Position numbers and translations under genes: made by a program
In this document: piece after piece, positions 33,386-54,835 of the stretch
Numbering within the stretch: position 1 is the first letter of the stretch
How the letters are laid out: every line of letters starts with the position of its first letter
DNA from: Siniperca chuatsi
Taxonomy: Eukaryota > Chordata > Actinopteri > Centrarchiformes > Sinipercidae
NCBI RefSeq assembly: GCF_020085105.1
Contig: NC_058062.1
Span: 5,993,945 to 6,057,944 of the forward strand
Reading direction: 5' to 3'
Length of the DNA stretch: 64,000 nucleotides
The notes under the pieces: generated by a model
The model's input: the letters and a program-made list of their open reading frames with translations, nothing else
The model's database searches: none
Told to the model about the DNA's origin: nothing

Positions 33386-35664
33386 AGACTTATTTGCATT
33401 CATTATTTGATTAATCTTACCAATGATTCGTGTTATGGCACCATTAAAACTGACTCCTCTTTTTTTTATTGCTGTTGTTCCCCATTCACTATCTCTCTGT
33501 GTACACAACCCCATATGTAGCCTCTTCCCAGCTTTTAAGATAAGAACATCATGAACGTCACTCTGTCATCCACTCTGTCAACAGACCTGTGACCTCTGGA
33601 AGAAGAAAATGGCAGCAAGAGCCACAGAGGGCCAGAAAGCTCACTAACTAACTGTTTGGCAGGCCTCCCACAAGGTTAACTCAGCGTCTGCTGGGGTGTG
33701 TTGAGCCAAACAAACTCTTTGACATTCAGCTCAGGGAATAAGCTGATAGTAATCTGAGAAGCACAACTCCTTGGTTACTTAATAAAAATTAGTCACATTC
33801 CTCCTGATCACACCCTTACTATTCTTGCTTTAACATTTATGGCCAGATCTCTCATTTTCCAGTCAACAATGAGTACAATGCTCTTATGGATACTGACTCA
33901 TGATGATGCAAATTCATGTTTGCAAGCCAAACACACATGAAATGCAGGTTTTATTCTGTGGTGACTGGAAGACAACCCACTTCTCTTTTTGATTTAAGGA
34001 AGCAATTTTATTGTACATTACACAAATACTAAATCAAAAGAATATGAATTTGCACTTGTGTGTGAGAAAGTTAAAGGTTACATGTATTTGGACGTCCGGT
34101 TGTGGCAGTGCTAATGAAGGCTTCTCTGGTTGGTTGATGTTTGCTGGCTTCTTGTAATTTTCAGTCGCTTGCTTGTCTATATTTCTTTACCATTGATGAT
34201 TTTAAAGTGCTCTATTGTCTTTGAAATGTCTACATTTATCTACGACACTCTTGGATGCCTGTTTATATGTTACTTTTCTTCTCCCTTTTGTGTTTTTTGC
34301 ATGTTTGCTCTTGATTTGTTTGCTTAAAAGCATAATATGAATCTATAAATATAACACACCATATTATAGTACATGTTTATGTTATTTTCTTCTCATGTTA
34401 GTGTGTATGCATTTCATGCTGTACTGTTAATGTAATGTTGATGTTATATTCACATGGCTATAATGGCATCACTCCTAACAACTGTATAGTTGGATAAATT
34501 ATCCTCACATGTATATTAGTTACCTTAATTTGCACAGCATGTGTGATGTGTCATAACAGTTCATCTATGTATACAGCTGTGCTCACACCCTCACTTTTAT
34601 CTAAGCAAGACCACGTAGAATAAAAAAGGAACTGGGAACAAAATAGTGGCGTGCGGGTATTTTTTTGTCTTTCAGGCAATGTAATATACCATACAGGATA
34701 TGCAGGAAATGAACTTTATGGAAAAGGTAACATTGAAAGGTTGGGTTAATACAAATGTGATTTTTCCCTCAAAATTTCAAGAGTCTGGGTTGAGAGTAGA
34801 TCACTGTAAAAAAAAAAAAAAACTTGTGTAGGAATAATTAACTCACCACTAACATTTACTGAGTTAATCTTTAAGGAAATAATTGAAAGAACAAATGAAG
34901 GGTGTGTACTGTACGTGCTCATAAAACCTCAGAAATCGGGGAAAATTTATTTAACTGACTAATTCTTGCATTAAAAAGAATAATATTGATTTTAAAGATT
35001 TGTTTTAAAAACCGCAACAGGGAAAGGCTTATTTGAAGATGAAGCTTTAGTATTCATGTTGCATCCTGAAACACCGGCTCATAGATCAATGTTTTATGAG
35101 GTGTGATGTAATTTTATAGAAGTGAATGTAAACCACCCAGTCCATTAAACCCTTGTCTTAAAAAAAGAAAGACTTGCTACATTTCTTTTAATCCCAGGAT
35201 GAGCTATCGAATGAGCCAAGTGGGTGGCACAACTATCTGTAACAGGCCTGATTTAGAAACTAGAAACCTATTAGAAATTCAAGCCAAGATGAAGTTAAAG
35301 TCCATGTTTTCAAGGACAAAAGCTGAAATAAAATTATCAATAAAATGTAGAGACAAAGCCGAACAACCGTTAAAAGAGACACATAACTACCAGCACTAAA
35401 GCATAAAGGCCCACAGCATCTCACTTCTAGAAGAACATCACCACCACCCAGTGGTGGAAATAAATACAGCTACAGTAAGCCTCTTATGTGCTACTAAACA
35501 CGAATATGCAGAGAAACGAATGGCAAATCACATGCAGTCAATAACAGTATCCTCTGATAACAACCGATACATTTCATTTCAGTGTAAGCATAAAAATGCA
35601 TCAACATGTTTAACACCACTTGCCTAATAAAAGATGACTAACAGTTCTTGATAACAGTATTTTT

Positions 35665-37995
35665 TTTATTGTTTTCTCCCTAGTTTTAAATTCATTGGAC
35701 AAGTACAGTCTTGTGAATCACGTCACAAGAACCTGAAAGAACATAAAAATGGAGATATCATCATCATCATCAACTACAAAATTTGGCGGTGATAAAAAAA
35801 GGGAAAAAAGATGGTAAAATAAAATGTATACAGGGTCAGAATTCAGTAAAGAAAGATGTAGTGTTTTGTAACAGTTTTTTGTAAACAAACATATTGAAAC
35901 AATATGACAAATCAGATCTGGAGGAGAGGAGGTTGAACTGAAGAGACTAAACACTGGTTAGCATGACACATTTACAGAAACCCTTAAGAAACGTCTTTAT
36001 GGGTCACATAAATGTCATGTACACAAATGTTTAAAAATAGTTGCACAGAAACATGACTTTTTTTTTTTTTAACATACAACAGCATCTCTGCTACATATAT
36101 CAAACCTTCACTCCTTTGTCCCTGGTTTACTGTGATATGAGGTATATGCAAGGCAAATTCCTGTTTACGCCTCAACCGATCCAACATGGCAACATATTAT
36201 TTAAGATATTACAGCATTGCATTCACTCTGCCATGTTTAATGATTGCTTAAAACAACAGGCCATCGGGGTGTAAAAGGGTTTAAAGACTCAATCAGCAGA
36301 GCGATATCATTTCCAGCACTCAAGGCCAGTTGTAGCTATGGAAGACAGCGCAATTATTGTTGTTTTTACAAAAAAACAAAAAAAATGTACAGCATAAATA
36401 CATTTAAAAATTAGCAAGAAATTACATTTAACATTTACTAAACAATATCTTGCACCCGTGGTTCTCAGGAATAGGCACCCAATTTCTAACGGGACATACA
36501 TGGTACTGCCAGCACACGTGAAAGATCTAAATGTATACAAATGTTTAGTCAGCCATCTATTTGCTCATACTGGATTTGGCTGCCTCAGTAACAGCTGAAG
36601 AAATACTTGATCACTTTTGTCACCTTTGTCGTCGAATTCAGTAAGAAAGCAAAGCTGCTAAGTTGGGTAACAAGTCAAACTAAAACTAAGGGTTTGAATT
36701 ACATTTACATTATCCCCCCTTCCCTCCCACCCAAGCTAAACCCTTTCTAAAAGTAAGGAGAAAGAGAAAATGTTAATGAAAAATCCCCCCCCGCCGCCCA
36801 CCATCCCATATAAAACCATGCTCCCTAAACAAAGGGTATCCCCATCATACACCCAAAATATGTTCAACCCAGACACTCCATCTGCATACGCCCAAACATA
36901 TCTGTCTAATCAAGTCCATTGCTGATGTTTGAGCTTCCTTGATCCGACGGGGTACTTTGCTCAATGTAAAAAAACGGCTCAAAGTGCTAATCGAATTCTT
37001 TTAAAGAAATAAGAGAACTGAAGAAGTAGTGGAGGGCAGGAAAAGGGGAAGGCCATTCTATTGCTGTCCAACAGCAACCTCTATTGGCCAAAGAAAAGCC
37101 CTAACATCACTTTTGTTCTCCAAAAATATACCAAGGACAACATTTACCCCCCCAACCAGCCCTCATTCTTCCTCTACTTCAACTGGCAGTTCCCCAGAAT
37201 TATTAAATCTGTTATTTTACATAATATATATTCTTATAAATATATATATAGATATATATATATGGCCCTTATTGAAGAAAACATGAGTTTCACATTGACA
37301 CCATAATCCAAGTACCATAATCTCTATATAGCCAAGTAGAAAGTGTTTTCAGTGCTCAAGTGAGCTGGCAGCAGTCTGTTTATGTCACACTCATTCAACA
37401 AGTAATAAAACATAAGAAAAATCCTCTTTGAAGTTGCAAACTTAAACTTCTGAAAAGAGTGCTCATTGCACCTCGTATGCTTCTCCTTTTCCACTTTTTT
37501 CCTGAGTAATACTTTCAACCTTGTAACAGACAACTTTTTTTTGCAATTTCAATTTTGTGGGCTATTCCCTGCCATCATAGTTATTTTCATTATTATTTTA
37601 CAATTGTAAAGTTGATTGATTCAAACACTTCAGCTCACTGGAAAAGAAATACGTCCGGTGCTACTCTATGTTTAAAAAGTACTTTCAGCTCATGATTAAT
37701 GACCAGACCTAATGTCACTAATATGACAAGAATACAGTAAAACAGTAAAGAAAACAGAAAATTCATATTTAACTTAAAAATAACAGATACTTAAAAAATG
37801 TTGCATTTGCAGGAAGCCTTGCAGGCTTACTGTGGGGAGAGGGGTGGGCACAAAAACAGAGCATCAGTATAATTAAATGAAAGATGTTACTTAAAAAAAT
37901 AATAACAATAATAATATAATAATAATAAAATAGGAGCACTAAAAATTAAAATAAGAACAACTTTAACGACAGTGTGTTCTCTCCATCTCAGGCTC
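35665..37995 (-). other. znf281: Probable znf281 3' UTR with distal polyadenylation signal
   Basis: The 2.3 kb after the stop codon contains no recognisable interspersed repeat and ends with a minus-strand AATAAA at 35665-35670, beside an A-rich tract. Mammalian ZNF281 also has a long 3' UTR. Included are a TATA tract near 37238-37264 and a C-run near 36786. Confidence 0.4.
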
Positions 37996-45453
<7,458 letters not shown>

Positions 45454-45477
45454 GGTGGATGCTGGCTGGCAGGAAAA

Positions 45478-46754
45478 CTATGGGGTGGCAATCAGTGTCA
45501 TCCTTTGAGGGGAAAATGTTAATGTTTACTGTTTCAAGGAGGCACTATAACTCAGACTGACTGCTAGTTATACACGAATAATAATCAAGAGACAACAATT
45601 ATGGAGCAGTCATGCTCGGTCTTCAGGAATTACACGACCTCTGATCTCACAACTGGGTGCTTAGTCGGATTAAAACCAACGTCTGTGGGTCAACAAAAGG
45701 GCTATAGTCTGGCAATGACAAGAGGAAACAAGCAAAACACTGGAGCTGTATAACTACACTAAATACCTTATACTGTATAAAATTCTCTCTGGTTGATTAC
45801 AGTGTTATGTACAGTATTTTACAGGTCAAAAAGGTCACTGCGGCTGCAATGCTAGACAACATGAGATGAGGAATGAGAGGATTGGAGCTGCGTGTTAATC
45901 TGTTTGATGGGCCTGTCTGACCCAGTCATCCTATTTGTATGAGCTTATCTGCCAATGAGAGTGCACACAGACTGCATTAGGAGGCCTTTCGGTGAAATTA
46001 TATGGCTGCTGCATAAACAAATCAAGCATGTTTTGTAATAGCTCTGAACATGATATTTTAAAGAGCTATGGTGTTGATTTAACGTGTTAATATTTGAATT
46101 AAATGCGACTAGCTATGACCAAATATTGGTAAGGTGTCTCCTCGAAGCATAATTTCATGTTTTATCGCATTTTTCATTTAAGTTACATTAAAATGCATTA
46201 TAAATCATAATTATATGCTCTACAATGACCTTTGGCTACCGCATGAACGACCCATTCAGCTAATGAGGAGTGCAACCTGACTGCTGCCAAATGCCTTCAG
46301 CTCTGATGGTGCGTTAGCAGCAATAACCTTTAAAGCTAACACAAAGCAAACTTTTAAGAAACGAAACAAGACTTCAGCCACTCCGACTAACTTCAGCTTT
46401 CTCAAATGTGTTTTAAGTAGACAAACTGTGTGTTGAGTGGACCTCGTGGTCTGCGTACATTTATGAAAACTACCAAGCTTGTGAGCTATGCAATTAGCTA
46501 CCTAGCTAACCATTTGGCTAACCACTCTTGCTTCTTTGTGATGCAGGATCACGCAATAATTAATATGGCCATGCAATATCAGCAGCACATCTGCGCTGAA
46601 GAACGCCAAAACCGTGCAAATGTGAACAAAACCAGCTAAAAGCATGAGGGGGGAAAGTCGGTGCCTTTCAGACATGTAAACAAAGTAAGTTTTGCACTTT
46701 TTAAAGTTGAAATTTAAGAATTTAGTGGTAGATATAACTGCGTTAACGTTACAC

Positions 46755-46800
<46 letters not shown>

Positions 46801-47169
46801 ACATCTGCGAGCTGGAGAAATGATCAAGGACGAATGCTGCTTTGCGCCTGAAAAACAAAAGAAACAACACGACTATCTTACATCGTCTGCGCGTATTCTT
46901 GGCTGTTTTCTCCGAGTTATTGGCTTTGTTTCCTGCACCGTGAACCGAGTGTAAGTGATGGAGCGACAACACAAGCGTGACCCATAACAAACGGCCCATA
47001 CAACTCCAGCGAACAATGATGCTCGTCCGATTAGCCGAGACAGCTAACGTAGCCGCTAACTAGCGGTAACGTTGCTGCGCTGCGCTTTGTTATCTGTCCC
47101 GTACGACGAGTTTTAACTACTGCAGCGAGCGACTCTGCTCCAAAGTTAGATTTTATGAATTTCCCTTAC
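45478..47169 (-). other. znf281 intron 1
   Basis: No coding features are seen. It contains a (CA)n microsatellite, and its 5' end overlaps the CpG island. Confidence 0.5.
46756..46799. repeat. (CA)n microsatellite in znf281 intron 1
   Basis: About 22 pure CA units near the CpG island. Confidence 0.95.
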
Positions 47170-47340
47170 CGGTGCAGGACCATGACCTGCTGTTTTGGCT
47201 CGCGTAGTTCGCCCTCAGCTGTGCGTTTCCACACCTAGAGCCAAAACACTGTTCTCCCGCAGCTGCTGGGTTCTTCCATCTTGCCTCGGCGCAGAGGATT
47301 ATGGGTCCTGCAGGCGGACGCGTCCTGAAAAGAGACGCTG
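46890..47340. promoter_or_regulatory. CpG-rich promoter island of znf281
   Basis: CpG dinucleotides are dense here (for example cgtctgcgcg, ggacgcgtcc, gtacgacgag) in contrast to the CpG-poor flanks. The interval spans the proposed first exon. Promoter activity may be bidirectional, but no plus-strand gene follows. Confidence 0.6.
47170..47285 (-). promoter_or_regulatory. znf281: znf281 noncoding exon 1 and transcription start region
   Basis: A strong minus-strand donor (CACCG followed by GTAAGG) ends at 47170, upstream of the coding exon. Upstream of it lies GC- and CpG-rich sequence containing CAAGATGGAAG (47273-47283), which resembles a YY1-type site often found at start sites. Splicing to 45477 would give a 1.7-kb intron. 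The 5' end is approximate. Confidence 0.55.
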
Positions 47341-47786
47341 TAATTTAAAACAACTCTTTATTATTATTGTTGTTATTATTAATGGCCTATGTGATTAGTC
47401 ATATTATTTATCATGTATTCAAGTTATTCCTATAACTTTGACGGAATTTCAAATAAAATATTCCAGCAATCCTGAAAAGCAGATATATATGACTCAGAAT
47501 CAGGTTTATTGCCAAGTAGGTTTTCACATACAATAAACATAGTAAGAGAAAATAAAACATAAAAAGCAAGTACTGCAAAAGTCAAGAATCATAAATATAA
47601 AATAGAAAAATCTACAAAAAAATTTGAAAAAAATATGTAAAATGTATCTTTTTTTAAATGAAAAGAGCTGTGCAGTGTTTGAAACGAAGAGGATGGGAAT
47701 GTGTGTTGACGAAGGAATGGAAAAGTTCACAGTATAAAGTATTAAGAATATGTGCAATGTACAGAAATATTGTACAATTCATCCAT

Positions 47787-47787
47787 T

Positions 47788-47874
<87 letters not shown>
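47787..47874. repeat. (TTTC)n microsatellite
   Basis: About 22 tetranucleotide units upstream of znf281. The polypyrimidine strand is on plus. Frames open across it are artefacts. Confidence 0.95.
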
Positions 47875-47949
47875 ATTTCTTCAAATTCTGCATAACCATT
47901 TATTTGTGCATACCTTAAAATTCTGTAGGTTTTTCAGCATAGGTTGTGG

Positions 47950-48570
47950 TGGAAGAAGTACACAGATCCTTTACAGATCCTGAGTTTAGAGTTTTCAATC
48001 ACAAAATGAAAATTAATCTCTTAATTCAGACTTAACACAAGATATATGTTAAACACTCTGTAAAAAGTAAAAGTAATGCCTTCAAAATGTTATTAGGCAA
48101 AGTAAAAGTACATAGTACAAAGTACAAGCATAAACATCAAATCATTATGCAGACTGAATCCTTTCAGAGTGGTATAACATTTCATACATCATATTATGTC
48201 ATTGGATCATTATTACTTATGTATTAACATGTAAGCAGCATTTTAATGTAGCTTGCTGAGACAAAGCTAATGTTACACTATACACAGTGTACTGGTGTGT
48301 AGTCTAAAGAAAGAGTGTGTCATATTCTGTACAGATTGATATAATATACATGAGATAATATACATACATATGTATGATGATCATATGATTTTTATATAAA
48401 ACCTTAACTTGCAGACCAACTATAGGTGTTAAAAGTGTAGAGGAGTAAAACATCTTAAATGTAGTGAAGCAGAAGTATAAAATAGCAGAAAATGGAAATA
48501 CTGCAGTAAAGTACAAAAGTACAAAATGACCTCTACATTTTATCTAAAGTACAGTCCCTGAGTAAATGAA
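47950..48570 (+). repeat. Family D repeat, copy 2
   Basis: Includes aaagtaaaagtaatgccttc, aagcagcattttaatgtagc, and aaatggaaatactgcagtaa near the end. It lies between znf281 and kcnj3. Confidence 0.75.
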
Positions 48571-49764
48571 TTGCTTTCCACCATCAAGCACTGGTTACAG
48601 CACCGGTTACTGTACATATCATTTCCAGTATACAGTAGAAGATAGCTGTGGCATATTTTTTACAAACAGCCACTAATGGTCGCTTTCTTTTGTCACCACC
48701 TTGTTTTAATTTAGTGTTAAGTTTAGGAATGTTTATCTAGGAAAAACTGCTTCTGTGTTTCTGTTGTTTGTTCACTTTCAACAAGTAACATAGTGTCATT
48801 TTAGTCATTAATGAAAGCAGGGAACCCTCAACACCACCACCACCACCTTGAATAGCAGTAGTGAATAAAGATCCGTATAAAATGGCTGAGGCTGATTGTT
48901 CAAACCACCAGAATAACAGAGCGAGTCTCAGACCGGCCATTCAGATGATCACGACAGATGTATTTAGAAGTGAAGCTCTTAGATCTGCTGGATGAATGAC
49001 TATGTATATATCTAAAACCACATCAGAGTCAGGCCTTGCACCCCCACTCCTAATTGCCTTTGCTAATGAACCAATTAATTCAGAAAGCAGAGCATAATTG
49101 AAATGCAGACAGTAGAGTAATGCAAAAAAGGTCAGTGAGTGCATTTTTGATGTCCCTGCTCCTTTCATATATCTATGATGGCAACCCACTCAGCTGACAG
49201 TGATATCGTCTCATCTTGGAGTCCTTAAATATGTATGATGGTGTGATGATGGTTGCCTGATGAACTGAGTCTGGATGAAAATCAGTGATTAGAACATGGA
49301 TGTAGTACCTGGAAAATAAAGTTCATCATCTTACAATCTGAATGTAACTAAGAAACATATATTAATTAAGGAATGTTTTGGCTTATACGGCATCTTTATG
49401 GAGAATTTGGGATAAGAACAATGCCCATTTTATTAACAAATGAATAATGTATTTGTATTTGAGAGAAGGTGTAGTGCTTCATTTAGGACTCTGAGGTTAT
49501 GTCATTCTTTACCTGTAACCCTTTTTCAGGGAATCTGGAGGTTTCAGCATCCTGGGGGACTTATATTCTACAATTAAAAACAAATACATGGTGGTATTTT
49601 ATAGACTCATTCCAGCATTTTTAGACTTAACATATTAAGGTTTGAAATTCCAATATTTAAAAGCATTTGAGAAATTGTTTTGTGTGTGTAATGGTTGAAC
49701 TTGACCTCAGTGTTTCTAAAATCCTGGCTACAGCCATGCATGGCTTATAAAAGTAAATAAAGAT

Positions 49765-50226
49765 TTTCATGTTAGCAAGTTGTTAGCAAACATGTTAGCA
49801 AACAGTTGCTTATTAGCATTCATTTTTGGAGTTGTGTTTCTGGCTACCTGATGAATGGTAATCCAATATTCACTCTCTTTTAGCTTGTTTTTGGTCTCCA
49901 CCAACATCTGGGGGAAATAATTGGCTCTTTTAGCCACTAAATGCTCCACTATGTTCACCACCTAGTCGCTATGACTTTGTCTGTCTTCCATTACAGGTTT
50001 TTTTTTATAGCTTTTAACTGTAAATGACACTATGAGAGTGGTGACAGTAAACCAAAGCAGCAAAGCTGTAAAACCAAAACAATGAGCTGAAAGATGCTAA
50101 AACGGTGCAGAGAGGAACTGAGTCGAGTCATCTCCGTGGGTTTGTCACTACGAGTGACCCCCCTTTCACATACAACTAGAAATGTGATCCATTGTTAATA
50201 TAAAATGATTCATTATAGCTGCTTTA
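49765..50226 (+). repeat. Family B repeat, copy 4
   Basis: Includes aatccaatattcactctctt, ccactaaatgctccactatg and a terminal cattatagctgctttaa. The gtgctgagcaggtag core is lost or altered. Confidence 0.7.
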
Positions 50227-51399
50227 ATGAAGAAAAGCACAGCATCATCACCTGATAACAACAGTAACAGAGCACAGAGCTGCTTTCAGCATCTTTCTGC
50301 TTTGTTAGTCAGGTCACACCTGAGGTAAAATCCTTTCAAGCTTGAGCACAAACACACGTAAAAGCACATCTAACACACATCAGACACAAAGAGAGGACAT
50401 CCTGTAAGTGAGGTGTTATTTCAGTGACATGCTCTGAATCTTATATGTCAGTCTCAGCTAAGGTTAGGAAATGTCACTCTATGGCTCAACTTTCCATTAG
50501 TCCTTACTATCAGCTGAGTGAAATTAAGGTCGGAGACATTACGACTCCTGTACTTTGAGTCATGTCACATGTCACTGACTCCACTTTGAATGGAGTAAGC
50601 TGCCCTCATTGTGAAGGGGATAGAGGAGTGAGCATGTCTGTACCTGCACACAGACCACAGCCATGAAGCATGATGAACTTGAAAAACAGTCCAATATTGT
50701 CTGGAATCCATGGTAATTTGTGTATTATATGGCACAGATGGTTATCAATTCTAACTCCTCATTAATAATTCATGTCTGTGCAGCATGTCTTTGTTCCCTC
50801 TCCCTCCTCCCCTGAATCCATCCCAACCACACACTCCACAAATAATTTGGATATAAAGGTCGAATTTCCTTCCTCAACTAATAATGGAACCCAAGAAAAC
50901 AGTGAACAGTTGAGAGCCAAGGTTTGGTGATTGCCCATGTTGTGCTGATTTGTATTTCTCTCCCTGAGAAAGCCTGATGCCTACACATAACAGATGGCGA
51001 TCCTGGTCATCTAATCCTCAATTGTTAGGAGGATCACAGCCATATATGAGTTCCCTCTATTGTGATAGAAGTCCCTTGTCAGCTATTAGAAACATGTGCA
51101 GTGGTGAGACTTGTGTTGTGGGGATAAAATAACATTTGGATGATTCTATTTGGTGCAAAGATGGTTGATATTCGGTGGCATATGCTACAAATCAGAAACA
51201 CAGTCAATATTACACTCAGCTGATTAGGTCTTAAACTGAGTTGGTGGGGGAGTAACAACATTACAGCCTCCTATATACACCGGGAAACTTCTTTTGTGTT
51301 CACGGTCATACCCCCACAGATCAAACAAAGTCTGTCTGCACACATAGCTTCACTGTAGCTCATTATGTCTGACAAGACTAATTTGAAAGATTTGGTTCC

Positions 51400-51865
51400 A
51401 CTTTGCTGTGACAAGACATTTGATGAAAAATGCTAACACAGCTAATGTGTGTCGGTGCAGTAAATCTGAAGCTACCACCAGAAACTGGTTAGCTTGGCTT
51501 AGCATGAAATCTGGAAACAGTCACAGTGAGGTTGCCATGCAACCAGCAGAGACTCTAGGAAGTCACTGCGCCCTGTGCCCGAAACTGTACTGGCACATAA
51601 CCCCTGTAAAACCAAAATGTGTTGTTTTTACACTACAGATTTTGTATGGATTTAACAAACAAGATATAAAGATATGTTAATTAATGAGCTTTATAGATGC
51701 TGGTAGGTGGATATCTGTACCTTTAGACAGAGCCAGGATTGCTGTCTCTCCTGTCTCTAAGCTAAACTATCAGGCTGCTGGCTGTATTATATTTACAGTA
51801 CAAACGAGAATGATGTCAATCTTGTCATCTTACTCTCAGCAAGAAAGCAAGCAAATGTATTTCAA
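51400..51865 (+). repeat. Dispersed teleost repeat (family G)
   Basis: Contains ctggttagcttggcttagca, agacagagccaggattgctg, taagctaaactatcaggctg and tactctcagcaagaaagcaa, an arrangement I know as a common fish repeat. Confidence 0.65.
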
Positions 51866-52999
51866 AATGGATCGTGTTTTCTTTTAACATAGCGAGGAAA
51901 TGTTATTAATTTACGTATGTATCTGGAAAGTTGCAAAAATGTTCACTGACAACTTATTTAATTTGTTTTCTGCCAAAATATCTGATCTTGCAATACAATA
52001 TCCGCTTGTAGTGATTACAGCATTATTTAACTTTTTATGGTTATGTTTAGGCACTGGCAGCACTTGGGTAAGGTTAGGGAAAGATCGTGGTCTGGTTTTA
52101 TACAGAAAAGTGTCACAGTGACTTGAGACACAATGTGTTTATTTAGATTTAACCAAAACCACAATTTTTTCCTAACCTTAACTAAAGTGCTTTTGTTGGC
52201 TGACCACAGACGGGAGTCTGGATGCGAACCCAATTTGCTGGTGTCAAAGTCCTGCGCTTTGTATGCCCAATGTGCTTCATTCACTCAAAAACAAAAAGTT
52301 GTGATTTAAACTTGTCTCAAAGCCTAAAACCGCCACCCAGCAGCTCATTTCAGCAGTGAAAATCGTGGGAGTCAGCACAATGCAGCTTGAACCCTCTTTC
52401 AATGCAACCCCTACTGCATAGTCTTTTCTCTTATTTAATGAAAATATCTTTCATTAAATTTGTTTGAATAATTGATTTGAAAATAATTGAATAATTTGTT
52501 GTTGTTTAGGGCTCCTTGCTGATTGTGTGTTTTCATATTAAATAGCCACCTGTAATTCTCTTTGCAACCGTCTCTTTCTCTGCATTCAGTTATCTGTAAT
52601 GCAAATGTTACTTTCTGGTTAATGTTTTAATACAGCATTCATTTTGCCTTTCAAAATAAATATTACATCAGTCTGATAGATACCATTTTGTTTGATGTCA
52701 GTTTTATCACCTGCAGCTGGGATGGTAAAATATCAGGTCTGTCTTTCAGTATAACTGAAAGGTGATACACTTAAATAACATACCAGACAATTAAACTACT
52801 AGATGAATCTGATTTGACTTACTTGATCTTAGGGAACTACCCTAAGGTCTGCTGATAATTGCACTACTTTCTCATCCTCTGTGTCTAAAGCTGCTGTCTC
52901 TCTGGGAGCCATCCTCCTCTTTTATTTATGACCTGAAGATATTGCAAGGATAGTTTTTTGTTCAAGTGACTGAGCTGCTTGTCGTCTGGTTGTAAGTTA

Positions 53000-53130
53000 A
53001 TGTCACAAACTACATTCTCCAAAATGATCATAAAGTTAAATCACCACCTCTCAACAAAAACAGAACTTTATAACCTTCATTAAGGTAGGATTTATTGCAG
53101 GACTGCATTAGTTTTAGCTAGGTGCACTAC
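53000..53130 (+). repeat. Family E fragment
   Basis: Contains cacaaactacattctccaaa, atgatcataaagtt, ggatttattgcaggactgca and tagctaggtgcacta, matching the copies near 24.1 and 61.8 kb. Confidence 0.65.
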
Positions 53131-54299
53131 TTTAGAGTCAGTAAAAGTGCACTTGATTTACTCACACAGAAATGTCTAATTCATTACCATAAAAATCCCC
53201 TGACCTCAGATGAGTATAACATTAGGACTGGAAGAGACTGGATCTGCACTGTTGAAGCAACTTTGTTTAAATCACTTATTCCTCATAAGCTCCAGTCTGT
53301 CATTTTTTTATTTGTGAGTTTTAAAATTGTATTCAAATCTTCAATTTATACCTTTTAACTTTTTCTGGTGTGTTGCCTCCCAAAACAGCAACTAAAAAAG
53401 CACCAAGATCCAAAATCAGCTCATTACATCATTTACTGATGAAGTGCTTAAAATACCTTGAAAGAGTATATTAAGAGCACTTCATCAATAAATAATGTAA
53501 TGTTTTGATCTTGTGGCCTCTTTTATATCAGAAATACTCCTGGATCTCAACACAGATTAAAGGTCTGAACAATATCCACTTGAGACGAGGTTAGATTAGT
53601 CAAGGGCATGTTTATTCAACCTGTGTGACTGAAACTGCAATTATGCATTAATTAATAATAGCAGTACTTACATGCAATGCGGACATTTGTGTTCTATGTG
53701 ATTAAAACAAGGGCAACAAAGAGGCAAGGGCGAACCATCCCTTTAAGGACTGTCCTTTGGGAGGATACTAGGCCAGGAAATCTCCACTGTAGTAATGTCT
53801 AAATCAATAAGAAGGCTTCACAGGAAAGAGGAGAAGCACAGATTTAATGTCAGACTTAAAAAGAGGCAAAGCCTTTGGACAGTGAGTGCTAGAATATATT
53901 TAAAGCAAGAAGTCTAGAAGAAGAGAAAAATTCAGGAAAATATTTAAAATTCAAATGCGTAAGGAATACGTTTTCCATTATTGTTAATTTATTTGACATG
54001 AATACCTTAATTTGATACGCTTTAACAATTTGGCACAGGTTAACAGAGGCAACAAGAATCAAGAGATCAAATATGCACATAGGTCGTCCTTCCAGTAGAT
54101 GGCACAGTTTAACTTGACAGCACAAAGATCCTCCAACCTCAACTCTGTGTGACTCTCCATGCTGTTAATCATACAGAGGATCAGCTACAATGTAATGACA
54201 ATGTAAGCACTTGTGAGGAATGAGTGAATAAATGAATCAACTAATTAATTCATATATAAATTAAGTCACCCACTGATTTAATTGACCAAATTAACTCCA

Positions 54300-54835
54300 G
54301 AGAAGAGTCAAATGGTCCACCGCTCTCTTTCTCTCTCTTTACACTCAAACGCAGTCTTGTGTAACTCTCCCTCCTCCCTCCCTGCCCCCTTCCGTCCCTC
54401 TCCTCGCTTCTCTCTCCCTCTCTCTCTCTCTCCCTCTCTCTCACACACACACACTCACATTTCCCTCCTCATCCTCTACAGCCCACCAGAAGCTGTGAAT
54501 GGTAGACAGCTCCTCGTATTTCGCTCCGCTGGTGAGCACCACGCCAGTCAGAGTGGCGACTGAGCAGAGCGCACAGCTACAGTCAGCGACCTTGATGTCA
54601 TGTAAAATAACTGAAAGAATAGTGGATATTTTTAAATAAACGGATAATGTTAGTGCTTTAAAAGCACTGACATACGCGTGATTTTTTATTTTTTATTTCC
54701 TAGGATTTGCTGTGCGCGCCACAGTGGCCATGGCGCATTTTACGCACTGCAGGTAACAAGTGTTTTGGAGGCTCAAACAAATAAAAACATGGATTAAACA
54801 GCGAGTGAGTTTGCCTTTACTTCAGGAGAGCTCAA
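54300..54835 (+). promoter_or_regulatory. kcnj3 upstream region and likely 5' UTR
   Basis: The sequence is less AT-rich than its surroundings, with a CT-rich then CA-rich tract at 54405-54459 and CpG-containing stretches (tgtgcgcgcc near 54711, tggcgcattttacgc near 54731). It leads directly into the start codon. No clear TATA box is placed with confidence. Confidence 0.4.

Larger units (their letters stand above)
29796..35664. other. Intergenic between the mucin gene and znf281
   Basis: AT-rich desert holding the reverse-transcriptase fossil near 31.0 kb and family A copy 4. A poly(A) tract lies at 34807-34822. No other genes are seen. The two flanking genes run in the same direction. Confidence 0.5.
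48571..54299. other. Intergenic between znf281 and kcnj3
   Basis: Divergently oriented genes flank this region. It contains family B copy 4, family G and a family E fragment. Remaining sequence is AT-rich with no supported gene. Confidence 0.5.

Noticed and set aside
47658..47983. Open frames rich in Phe-Leu-Ser or Leu-Ser-Phe repeats
   Set aside because: They are translations of the (TTTC)n microsatellite.
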